A DNA stretch of 5,712 bases. Source: Treponema sp. (GTDB lineage Bacteria > Spirochaetota > Spirochaetia > Treponematales > Treponemataceae). The position numbers were made by a program, and so were the translations under genes. Under the pieces are notes generated by a model. That model was not told the DNA's origin. It searched no databases and worked only from the letters and a program-made list of their open reading frames with translations. Shown here in pieces: positions 1 to 5,577 of this stretch. Location of the stretch: the NCBI GenBank assembly GCA_017421145.1, contig JAFOTA010000146.1, positions 1 through 5,712 on the forward strand, in the 5' to 3' direction. Within the stretch, counting starts at the first letter, position 1. Each line of letters begins with the position of its first letter.

Positions 1-6
1 GGACAT

Positions 7-107
7 ATTCAACACAGGAGTGGGACGTAGGCAAAAAGTAAGGAGGCGCCAATCATGGAGGTTTCCTTTCTTTTTGCCGTCAACTGGGACCCGCTCATGC
101 GTTGCAT
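7..107. other. Long imperfect foldback, attC-like recombination-site candidate
   Basis: The two halves fold back on each other. The outer arm 10-26 pairs with 88-104 (14 of 17 positions, one of them G-U). An asymmetric internal loop follows (27-29 against 79-87), then an inner arm 30-47 pairs with 61-78 (17 of 18, two G-U, one T-T mismatch), with a 13-nt loop at 48-60. The ends carry ATTCAAC (7-13) and GTTGCAT (101-107). ATTCAAC fits the integron R'' consensus RYYYAAC; GTTGCAT misses GTTRRRY by one base. On the minus strand the first box reads GTTGAAT, an exact R' match. The total of about 100 bp, a partly unpaired spacer next to each end box, and a second box pair (18-24 with 90-96) match attC architecture. 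No integrase or cassette gene is visible, so a different foldback or a transcribed RNA is equally possible. The foldback itself is certain; its identity is not. Confidence 0.4.
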
Positions 108-186
108 TTATCAATAGATTTCATGTCGAAGTCCTGATAGCACTGGATTTTTTGCCAGAAAACAGTATCATTGAATTAATGGATTG

Positions 187-373
187 AATGCCGGATATTT
201 ATTATACACATGAAAAAATGTGGGAACGGGAATAAAAGCAAGCGGCCGGGAGCTGCTTTGAAGGCGGAGAACACACTCAAGGTTTTTCAACCGATCGCCT
301 TCAACTCGCTGCTCACGGACGTGCTTTTATGGTAGTGGACACATTTTTTTGTTCTATATTATTGCCCGGCATT
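187..373 (+). ncRNA. Candidate structured RNA, 187-nt hairpin with 6S-like architecture
   Basis: About 56 base pairs can be drawn in nested order. They are 187-194 with 366-373 (8 bp, AATGCCGG/CCGGCATT), 200-206 with 355-361 (6 of 7), 210-222 with 340-352 (13, including two G-U), 232-240 with 322-330 (9), 243-256 with 308-321 (11 of 14), and 258-266 with 296-304 (9). A symmetric purine-rich 9x9 internal loop (223-231 against 331-339) splits the stem. The 29-nt apical loop holds a small GGTT/AACC hairpin (281-292). A closing stem, one large central bubble and a terminal stem in about 185 nt is the plan of 6S RNA, the RNA-polymerase-binding open-promoter mimic. A weak promoter-like pair, TTGCCA (152-157) and ATTAAT (175-180) 17 nt apart, would start transcription near 187. 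No terminator is seen at 373. Strand is inferred, since the foldback is nearly symmetric. Alternatives are a MITE-like DNA foldback or a structured leader of the gene at 411. Confidence 0.4.
336..362 (+). promoter_or_regulatory. Possible promoter of the PC4/YdbC gene
   Basis: TGGACA (336-341, five of six to the -35 consensus) is followed after 15 nt by TATTAT (357-362), with TATATT at 355-360 as an overlapping alternative -10. The spacer contains a run of seven T. This would start transcription about 40 nt before the ATG at 411. The spacing is short and the elements lie inside the distal arm of the long hairpin, so they may simply be part of that structure. Confidence 0.25.
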
Positions 374-410
374 TGAACAACCAATTTTATTTAATGGAGT
401 GTTTTTCTTT

Positions 411-635
411 ATGGATGATTTCAAGTACAGCATAGAGCAGAGCTTCGGCGTTCTTTCGGAAACCAAGGGAGGTTGGAAAACGGAGCTGAACCTTATTTCA
501 TGGAGCGAGCGTCCGGCAAAATACGATATCCGTCCGTGGGCACCCGAGCATGAAAAAATGGGAAAAGGAATCACTTTGACCAAAGAAGAGCTTTTGAAGC
601 TTAAAGAAATCCTAAATCAGATGGATTTGTCATAA
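411..635 (+). CDS. PC4/YdbC family single-strand DNA-binding protein
   Basis: This 74-residue protein matches the bacterial YdbC-type branch of the PC4 (transcriptional coactivator p15) fold. Characterised members bind single-stranded DNA as homodimers, and their cellular role is not settled. Visible signature features are the strand segments around residues 10-30 (GVLSETKGGWKTELNLISW), the conserved YDIRPW at 39-44, and the HEKMGKGI(T)L block at 48-56, followed by a C-terminal helix rich in Glu, Leu and Lys. The ATG at 411 is preferred over a GTG four codons upstream because GGAG (396-399) sits 11 nt before it and family members start just before this fold. It stands alone on the plus strand, downstream of a long hairpin, and its last 19 bases overlap the convergent holA gene. 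Family assignment is firm; function is inferred from homologs. Confidence 0.85.
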   Translation: MDDFKYSIEQSFGVLSETKGGWKTELNLISWSERPAKYDIRPWAPEHEKMGKGITLTKEELLKLKEILNQMDLS

Positions 636-1651
636 TCTGAGAAGAAACGCCCGTTTTTCATGACTATTGAATACAGCAGCTTGAAAAGGTTCGTATCTTC
701 CATTGAGGAACCGCATTCCCTTATGGACATGTCAGTATCCGCAAGCAGTGCGATGACCCCGGTAACTGCACCAGGCGACCAGACCCTCGCGGCGGAAGCA
801 TATCTCTGCTGATTTTTTTTACCTGAAAAACCGGCGGATTTAAGCTGTATGTCCGTGGGATTCTTGTTCTCCATGTGCAAAAGATGCCAAGCCCTCAGCT
901 GCCTGAAGCAATAAGTAAGCCCGGCGATTATCATAACCCCGTTGGACTCCCTTGACATCCTTATTTTCTGGAGGATTTCCAATGATGATTCAAAACGCTG
1001 TGCAGGAGATTTAGATGTGTCGGCCATAGACTCGAACAACGTGAACGCATTTTCTTCCCTGTCATGCGAAAGAATTTTATCTACGTCTTCCTCTTTGATA
1101 GTATATCCGCGGTCGAAGCAATAGAAAAACCTTGAGCATTCCGTTTTCAGGACTTCGGTATTGTTTTCAACCATGTCCAGTATGCGCTCCACTGCACCGT
1201 CGGTAACCGAGAATCCGTTTTTTCTGAAAAACCCCTGAATCCACTGCTCCTTACGGTTTTCGAACATTTCCCAGAACATTTTTTTGTGGTTTGCAGGAAC
1301 GAGCGACTCCACTTTTTTGTCAACGGAATTTTCATCCGACACAAGGATCAGGGTACTGGGACTGTTTTTTGCACCGCCTTTAGCCCACTGTGATAGGAAT
1401 TCCAGATCGGACTTGCCCTTTATCAGCTCGGCATTCTTGTATACTATAAAAAGCGCAGGAGAAAACAAGGACACGTTCTGAAGCTGGGCCACCACATCCT
1501 GAATGCGTGTTTCCGAAGCATAATAGCGGTACTCATCCACGGAACCGTTTTTCTTGGAAGCGGCATCACGGATATTTTCAATGGCCTCGTTCTTTTCACC
1601 GGCTTCTGGTCCAGTAAAAAGATACAGTTCTATTTCGTTCAAGACACGCAC
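617..1651 (-). CDS. holA: DNA polymerase III subunit delta
   Basis: The delta subunit of the clamp loader opens the beta sliding clamp so it can be placed on primed DNA. The translation has the family layout: an N-terminal AAA+-like domain opening with a degenerate P-loop (LYLFTGPEAGEKN; the family lacks a working ATP site), a central helical domain with the KMFWEMFENR and NNTEVLKTECSRF segments, and a C-terminal collar domain (GLTYCFRQLRAWHLL to TNLFKLLYSIVMKNG). Length from the GTG at 1651 is 344 residues, close to the usual 340 or so. The start is uncertain. TTG at 1681 would overlap lexA by 26 nt, GTG at 1651 begins 4 nt past the lexA stop, and TTG at 1642 has AGGTG six bases upstream. 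All give the same core protein. It is the last gene of the ptsH-lexA-holA run and is probably translationally coupled to lexA. Its 3' end overlaps the YdbC gene by 19 bp. Confidence 0.85.
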   Translation of the reverse strand: MRVLNEIELYLFTGPEAGEKNEAIENIRDAASKKNGSVDEYRYYASETRIQDVVAQLQNVSLFSPALFIVYKNAELIKGKSDLEFLSQWAKGGAKNSPSTLILVSDENSVDKKVESLVPANHKKMFWEMFENRKEQWIQGFFRKNGFSVTDGAVERILDMVENNTEVLKTECSRFFYCFDRGYTIKEEDVDKILSHDREENAFTLFESMADTSKSPAQRFESSLEILQKIRMSRESNGVMIIAGLTYCFRQLRAWHLLHMENKNPTDIQLKSAGFSGKKNQQRYASAARVWSPGAVTGVIALLADTDMSIRECGSSMEDTNLFKLLYSIVMKNGRFFSDYDKSI

Positions 1652-1655
1652 CTGA

Positions 1656-2264
1656 TCAGTAAGAGCGGGAGATTTCCGCAAGCACGCCCAAAAGCTTTAC
1701 CTGATGGGCATAGACCGGGGCAAAATAATCGTTTCCGGCCTTATAGCAGAGCCTGTCATTTTCCCTTACGGCACGCCTGATCAAAATACGTCCCTCATAG
1801 CAGACCACGGCAATCTGACCTTCCCGGCATGATTCCGTTTTTTCGGCAATCACAAGGTCCCCGTCAAAGATTCCGGCATCTTTCATGCTGTCGTCATCGG
1901 CATGGAACGCAAAATAAATCTTTCCTGAAACGATATATGAAGTTGAGCGGTAGACTGCACCAGAAACGTTTGACCTTTCAAGCAGATCTTTTGCATCCCC
2001 GGAAATGATTACGGGAACTTCAATGAACGCCGGGCACTTGTTCTTGGAGCGCGGATCATTCAGAACCCTCATCGAACGAGAGCGGTGCCTTGTAACCGAA
2101 AGATATCCCTTTTTCTGCAGAGCCGCCACATGATCCTGCACGGCCCTTATTGAAATATTGAAATGATCGCATATTTCACGGACGGTCGGAGCATATGCAT
2201 TGTCATCCGTAAACTGGGCGATGAAGTCCAAGATTTCCTTTTGACGCTCGGTCAATTCTTTCAT
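1656..2264 (-). CDS. lexA: LexA-like transcriptional regulator with degenerate self-cleavage site
   Basis: LexA represses DNA-damage genes and inactivates itself by RecA-stimulated cleavage. This 202-residue protein (the length of E. coli LexA) has the N-terminal winged-helix DNA-binding domain, residues 1-70: LTERQKEILDFI, PTVREICDHFNIS, ALQKKGYL and RSRSMRVL. The C-terminal peptidase S24 fold has the serine in DDDSMKDAGIFDGD (Ser126). Two hallmarks are missing. The residue 37 after the serine, Lys156 in E. coli, is Arg163 (ILIRRA in place of VTVKR), and no Ala-Gly bond is present where cleavage should occur (sequence near 88-93 is SGDAKD). The conserved Gly before the Ser-Met pair is also Asp. 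I infer that autocleavage is lost or much reduced, so the symbol marks homology rather than proven SOS function. GAGGA at 2272-2276, inside the end of ptsH, is the likely ribosome site, seven bases from the ATG. Confidence 0.8.
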   Translation of the reverse strand: MKELTERQKEILDFIAQFTDDNAYAPTVREICDHFNISIRAVQDHVAALQKKGYLSVTRHRSRSMRVLNDPRSKNKCPAFIEVPVIISGDAKDLLERSNVSGAVYRSTSYIVSGKIYFAFHADDDSMKDAGIFDGDLVIAEKTESCREGQIAVVCYEGRILIRRAVRENDRLCYKAGNDYFAPVYAHQVKLLGVLAEISRSY

Positions 2265-2267
2265 GGG

Positions 2268-2534
2268 CTATTCCTCTTCAAATTTTGACTCAAACAACGC
2301 CATGACAGCTTCTGCCGCCTCACTTTCATCCGAGCCTTCCACCTTGAGGGTCAAAGCAGTATTGTAGGCCGCCGCCAAAGTTATAACTCCCATTATTGAT
2401 TTGGCGTTAACCGTAGCGGTATCCTTTTCAAGGGAAATCTCCGACTTAAAACGGTTTGCAGTCTGTGCGATAAGCGCCGCCGGACGTGCATGGATTCCTG
2501 CTCTGTTGCGTACTGTAAGAATTCTTTCTACCAC
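2268..2534 (-). CDS. ptsH: Phosphocarrier protein HPr
   Basis: HPr carries phosphate from enzyme I to sugar-specific EII proteins through His15. In Gram-positive bacteria and several other lineages it is also phosphorylated on Ser46 by HprK to report metabolic state. The 88-residue protein is of normal length. It shows the active-site loop GIHARPAA (His15, Arg17) and the regulatory-site segment NAKSIMGV (Ser46), so both sites look functional. The start is GTG, chosen because GAGGAG (2541-2546 on the plus strand) lies exactly six bases upstream and residue numbering then matches the family. It lies 51 bp downstream of hprK and three bases upstream of lexA. No enzyme I or permease gene is in the window, so whether it serves sugar transport or only signalling cannot be seen. 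Confidence 0.95.
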   Translation of the reverse strand: MVERILTVRNRAGIHARPAALIAQTANRFKSEISLEKDTATVNAKSIMGVITLAAAYNTALTLKVEGSDESEAAEAVMALFESKFEEE

Positions 2535-2585
2535 TTCTTTCTCCTCAATATATTTACATAAAATTGTCTTAAAATAAAATATATT

Positions 2586-3575
2586 CTAATAAGAATCATC
2601 GCTTCCGTAATATGCAGCCTGAGCTTCACCGGATTCAATCCATTTAAGGACGTTGCGGTTGAAATCCTGGGCAGAAAAATATCCCATGGACTTAAGGCGT
2701 TCGTTCATTGCCGCAGCTTCCAATATAATAGGAAGATTACGACCCGGTTTTACAGGAATCTCAATGTAAGGTATCTTTACCCCAAGAAGATCCGTGTATG
2801 CAGTTTCAGTACCAAGCCTGTCATAGACTTTGTTCTGATCCCAGTTTTCAAGCTTTACGACAAGCTGCACTTCTTTTTGCTCGCGGATTGAGCCGACTCC
2901 GTACAACTGGGCCACGTTTATGATTCCAAGGCCGCGGATTTCCATGTGGTGGCTTATGAGCTTGTTCGCACCCTGCCCCATTATGGAGTTTCCGTTCACG
3001 CACCTTACTTCGACCGAATCATCGGCAACAAGCCGGTGTCCCCTCTGCACAAGTTCAAGTGCCGTCTCGCTTTTTCCGACCCCGCTGTCACCGACCAAAA
3101 GGATTCCGATACCGCTCACTTCAACCAGAACGCCGTGAAGGGTCTTTTTAGGCGCAAAGATATTGGAAAGCACGCGCAAAAGCCTGATGGAAAAATCAGT
3201 GGACTCCAAATCTGACTGGAGTATCGGGCAGCCCACCTCTTCCGCCATGGACAAAAAAGTTTCCGACGGCATGAGGCTCCTCGTAAAAACGCAGCAAGGA
3301 ATCTCGTAGGAAAAAAAACGCCTTATGACATCATATTTTCCTTCCGCTTCTATTTTCATCAGGTAAGAATACTCACCACGGCCGAAAAGCTGGACGCGTG
3401 CATGGGCAAATGACTCGAAGAACCCGGAAAGAGCAAGTCCCGGTCTGTTTATATCAGGGATAGTTAGGATTCTTGACAATCCGCGGCGACCTGCAATGCA
3501 CTTCAGGTTAAGGGCATCATGTCCCCTGAGGTTCAAATCGAGCAAATCAAGCACGGTGAAATTCTTATCTGCCAT
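2586..3575 (-). CDS. hprK: HPr kinase/phosphorylase
   Basis: This bifunctional enzyme phosphorylates HPr on Ser46 with ATP or pyrophosphate and reverses the reaction by phosphorolysis. From the ATG at 3575 it has 329 residues. An N-terminal domain of about 130 residues (TVLDLLDLNL to LQSDLES) precedes the catalytic domain. That domain has catalytic His148 in LHGVLVEVSG, Walker A GDSGVGKS at 162-169 followed by ETALELVQRGHRL, the acidic pair in VADDSVEV (185-186), the family signature MEIRGLGIINV (211-221), and the C-terminal VKPGRN loop (275-280). All key residues are present. The reading frame extends six codons upstream to a TTG, but the ATG is preferred because a good promoter overlaps that extension. 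No Shine-Dalgarno precedes the ATG, so the message looks leaderless or nearly so. Downstream lies ptsH, its substrate. Confidence 0.95.
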   Translation of the reverse strand: MADKNFTVLDLLDLNLRGHDALNLKCIAGRRGLSRILTIPDINRPGLALSGFFESFAHARVQLFGRGEYSYLMKIEAEGKYDVIRRFFSYEIPCCVFTRSLMPSETFLSMAEEVGCPILQSDLESTDFSIRLLRVLSNIFAPKKTLHGVLVEVSGIGILLVGDSGVGKSETALELVQRGHRLVADDSVEVRCVNGNSIMGQGANKLISHHMEIRGLGIINVAQLYGVGSIREQKEVQLVVKLENWDQNKVYDRLGTETAYTDLLGVKIPYIEIPVKPGRNLPIILEAAAMNERLKSMGYFSAQDFNRNVLKWIESGEAQAAYYGSDDSY

Positions 3576-3584
3576 CGGAAAACA

Positions 3585-3613
3585 AGTATACAAATTATCG
3601 GGTGGTTATTCAA
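3585..3613 (-). promoter_or_regulatory. Sigma-70-type promoter of hprK
   Basis: On the minus strand TTGAAT (3608-3613) is followed after exactly 17 bases by TATACT (3585-3590, five of six to TATAAT). The predicted start of transcription, about 3576-3579, is only a few bases from the hprK ATG at 3575. That explains the missing ribosome-binding site. It faces away from the rubredoxin promoter, leaving about 57 bp between the two -35 regions. Confidence 0.6.
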
Positions 3614-3670
3614 TGGATTTCGGAATTTAAAATCAAAAAATCCTCGCCATGTCTTCTAGGGCACACCATG

Positions 3671-3698
3671 TTCAACTTTTTATAAAATGTGATATAAT
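3671..3698 (+). promoter_or_regulatory. Extended -10 promoter of the rubredoxin operon
   Basis: A perfect TATAAT (3693-3698) is preceded by TG one base away (TGATATAAT), an extended -10. The -35 region is weak: TTCAAC (3671-3676) at 16 bp spacing matches only three bases, as is common with extended -10 promoters. Transcription would begin near 3705, at the first G of the Shine-Dalgarno GGAGGA (3705-3710), giving a leader of only about ten bases. Confidence 0.65.
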
Positions 3699-3714
3699 GT
3701 CCGTGGAGGAATTT

Positions 3715-3897
3715 ATGGTTTGGGAATGCAAGGTCTGCGGTTTCGTGTATAAGGCGGAAAAAGGAGACGAAGAAAACGGAGTGGCACCGGGAACGCCTTT
3801 TGAAAAAGTGCCCGACACATGGAGATGCCCTATCTGCAACAGTCTCAAGGATTATTCGTTCATACAAAAAGACGAATCTGAAGCTACGCCGCAATGA
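3715..3897 (+). CDS. Rubredoxin
   Basis: Rubredoxin is a small cytoplasmic one-electron carrier with a single iron held by four cysteines. In anaerobes it often passes electrons to superoxide reductase, rubrerythrin or oxygen reductases. The 60-residue protein has both CxxC knuckles: Cys5 and Cys8 (WECKVCGF) and Cys38 and Cys41 (WRCPICN). It also has the usual core [15 protein letters not shown] between them, and a short acidic tail after the fold. The frame is open upstream to 3649, but the ATG at 3715 is chosen because GGAGGA ends four bases before it, the -10 box lies within the longer version, and rubredoxins start just before the first knuckle. It is first in an operon with the methyltransferase gene 12 bp downstream. 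No partner reductase is in the window. Confidence 0.95.
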   Translation: MVWECKVCGFVYKAEKGDEENGVAPGTPFEKVPDTWRCPICNSLKDYSFIQKDESEATPQ

Positions 3898-3909
3898 ACG
3901 GAGACTCTG

Positions 3910-4659
3910 ATGAGCGGAAAACAATGGTTTGAAGAGGAAGATTTTTGGCTGAACTATGCACCCGTCATGTTCGACGAGCAGCATTGGGCAGAAGCGAACG
4001 GAGTTGCAAAGGCAATATGCTCGATTGCAGGGCTTAAAGAAGGAAGCCGGATACTTGATGCAGGCTGCGGTCCCGGAAGGATTTCGGTTGAACTTGCATT
4101 GTGCGGCCTTGACGTTACGGGAGTGGACATAATCCAGCCCTATCTTGACGCGGCAAAGGAAACCGCTGATGACGAAGGCGTGGATCTGACGCTTCTGAAT
4201 GCCGACCTACGTACATTTACGACCGAAAAAAAATTCGATGCGGCCATAAACGTGTTCACATCGTTCGGATATTGCGGGACGATCGATGAGGACATGCTCA
4301 TCTTGCGGAGGATTTTTGATTCGCTTAAAGACGGCGGAACCTTCATACTTGAATGCGTGAGCAGGGAGATTGCAGTGCAGTACTACACCGACGGCGAATG
4401 GTTCGAGCGTGCGGGAATGACGGTACTCACGGATTTCAAAGTGGTCGGTGCATGGGAAGGTCTTAGCTCCAAGTGGATTTTGATTGACAAAAACGGAAAC
4501 AGGCGCGAACATGAATTTGTGCAGCGTTTGTATTCGGCCCCGGATCTGAGGGACAGGCTGAAGGCAATAGGATTTTCTTCCGTCGATGTCTACGGTGGAT
4601 TTGCCCTCACGCCCTATGACCACAGTGCAAAGACCATGGTTCTGGTCGCAAAGAAGTAG
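3910..4659 (+). CDS. Class I SAM-dependent methyltransferase
   Basis: This 249-residue protein has the Rossmann-fold methyltransferase core. Motif I is RILDAGCGPGRIS (47-59), the acidic ribose-binding position is Asp73 in VTGVDIIQPYLDAA, a motif II-like LLNADLRTF lies at 95-103, and a motif III-like region DGGTFILEC at 141-149. An N-terminal segment rich in aromatic and acidic residues (WFEEEDFWLNYAPVMFDEQHW) and a C-terminal beta-rich part (residues 150-249) would form the substrate pocket, as in small-molecule methyltransferases. The substrate cannot be told from sequence. GGAG (3899-3902) lies seven bases before the ATG. It sits between rubredoxin and an exported protein; the next gene's Shine-Dalgarno overlaps its stop codon, so all three are probably co-transcribed. 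Confidence 0.85.
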   Translation: MSGKQWFEEEDFWLNYAPVMFDEQHWAEANGVAKAICSIAGLKEGSRILDAGCGPGRISVELALCGLDVTGVDIIQPYLDAAKETADDEGVDLTLLNADLRTFTTEKKFDAAINVFTSFGYCGTIDEDMLILRRIFDSLKDGGTFILECVSREIAVQYYTDGEWFERAGMTVLTDFKVVGAWEGLSSKWILIDKNGNRREHEFVQRLYSAPDLRDRLKAIGFSSVDVYGGFALTPYDHSAKTMVLVAKK

Positions 4660-4670
4660 GAGGCTTTATT

Positions 4671-5525
4671 ATGAAGAAGTTTATCAGCGCAGTTCTATTG
4701 TCCTCGGTGATTCTGTCTTTTTGCGGAGCGCAGGCATTCAATGCAGGCACACTGAAAAAAATCCAGACGCCCGTTGAACCCATGAGGTATTCAAGGTCGC
4801 TGTCAGAAGCAGTTACGGAAACATTTTTCGACATTTTCCTTGACCTGTGGCTCCTGGACACGATATTCATAACCTTCGACGACTACCCCTACTGCAACGG
4901 CGACTACATGAAATTCGGAAGCAAGGACACGGTCATAGAAGAAATACTCCCGGACGGTTCCGACGGCACAAAACCAAGGGCTGAACAGTTCTATAGGTTC
5001 GCATTGGACACATCGCTGTTCTTTTTCCCGGGACGCATGGTCGGTAACGAAACCAGATTCGAAGGGCTGCTCTGGAAATTCTTCGGCCCCTTGTTCCAGA
5101 TTGACACAAGCGTTCCCCTGCGGAGCTTTGACGGAAACGAGCCGTTCAAAAGCGTGAACACAAACCTTCAGCTGGGATTTCAGCTTTCCATAATACAGAC
5201 AAATCCGGTAAGCCTTTACTGGGCATTATGCTGGCAGAGGATACAATATCAGGACATGCCGCTGTCAAACGGAATTTCCCTTCAGCTGATAGCCCGCTCA
5301 TACCCTGCTTCACCTGTTCTTTTGGAATGGAGGGGAACGATCGGATTCATGGCAAAAGACGGAGGCGCGGAATATTCACCGGATTTCAACTGGGAATCGC
5401 ACCTGGAAGTCGGGATGATGATCAACGGGCCTCTTGAAGTGTTCGCAGCGTGGAGATATTTTGCGTACCTTGCGCTCGGAACCCCGGTACACGGCGTGGA
5501 AATAGGAGCAAGGTATCATTTATAA
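4671..5525 (+). CDS. Exported envelope protein, probable outer-membrane beta-structured protein
   Basis: I do not recognise a named family. The 284-residue protein starts with a clear signal peptide, MKKFISAVLLSSVILSFCGA, with a likely signal peptidase I site after AQA (residue 22). Cys18 with Phe before it is a poor lipobox, though spirochaete lipoboxes are loose. The mature part is rich in Trp, Tyr and Phe. From about residue 135 it has repeated alternating stretches that could be amphipathic strands (LQLGFQLSII, SLYWALCWQRI, LLEWRGTIGFM, LEVGMMI, VEIGARYHL). It ends in a strand-like segment with a hydrophobic last residue, a pattern seen in outer-membrane barrels. A hydrophobic, Asp-containing segment spans 50-70. 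AGGAGG (4658-4663), overlapping the methyltransferase stop, sits seven bases before the ATG. Export is well supported; barrel topology is inferred. Confidence 0.7.
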   Translation: MKKFISAVLLSSVILSFCGAQAFNAGTLKKIQTPVEPMRYSRSLSEAVTETFFDIFLDLWLLDTIFITFDDYPYCNGDYMKFGSKDTVIEEILPDGSDGTKPRAEQFYRFALDTSLFFFPGRMVGNETRFEGLLWKFFGPLFQIDTSVPLRSFDGNEPFKSVNTNLQLGFQLSIIQTNPVSLYWALCWQRIQYQDMPLSNGISLQLIARSYPASPVLLEWRGTIGFMAKDGGAEYSPDFNWESHLEVGMMINGPLEVFAAWRYFAYLALGTPVHGVEIGARYHL

Positions 5526-5533
5526 GGCATTAT

Positions 5534-5568
5534 AAAAAAACGGAGCAGTCCTAAAAAAGATTGCTCCG
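5534..5568 (-). terminator. Rho-independent terminator for the minus-strand gene at the right edge
   Basis: The arms 5541-5550 (CGGAGCAGTC) and 5559-5568 (GATTGCTCCG) pair over ten positions with one wobble, around an eight-base loop. Read on the minus strand the stem is followed at once by seven T (5540 down to 5534). On the plus strand no T-tract follows, so the signal acts leftward and does not obviously end the envelope-protein operon. Confidence 0.75.
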
Positions 5569-5577
5569 CCATATTGC

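Noticed and set aside
30..78. Bidirectional Rho-independent terminator, from the AAAAAG...CTTTTT ends of the inner stem
   Set aside because: The loop is long, the core is weak in G-C pairs and the pairing continues through the T-tract to an outer stem, which fits a larger foldback better.
7..107. Small signal recognition particle RNA, because of its single hairpin of about 100 nt
   Set aside because: The conserved apical GGAA-type loop and GGAAGGAAGCAGCC-like segment are absent on both strands.
209..220. The 12-mer CATGAAAAAATG also occurs at 549-560 in the YdbC gene, with DI and HEKM readable in both, suggesting a gene remnant
   Set aside because: Similarity does not extend beyond this short A-rich stretch, and at 209-220 it is part of the long hairpin stem.
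2..235. A plus-strand frame open from the left edge to a TGA at 185-187, continuing to a TAA at 233-235, as a partial or broken gene
   Set aside because: Its composition is not protein-like in the first part, which is simply a translation of the foldback arms, and no family is recognisable. Kept only as a possibility.
2535..2585. Separate promoter for ptsH in the AT-rich gap after hprK
   Set aside because: Several A/T hexamers occur but none gives a -35/-10 pair at acceptable spacing, so read-through from hprK is as likely.
3610..3984. Minus-strand ORF of 124 codons opposite rubredoxin
   Set aside because: It is the antisense shadow of the rubredoxin and methyltransferase genes, and its protein is basic, Phe/Arg-rich and without a recognisable domain.
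4207..4623. Minus-strand ORF of 138 codons inside the methyltransferase gene
   Set aside because: It is antisense to a clear methyltransferase coding frame and shows no domain or ribosome site.
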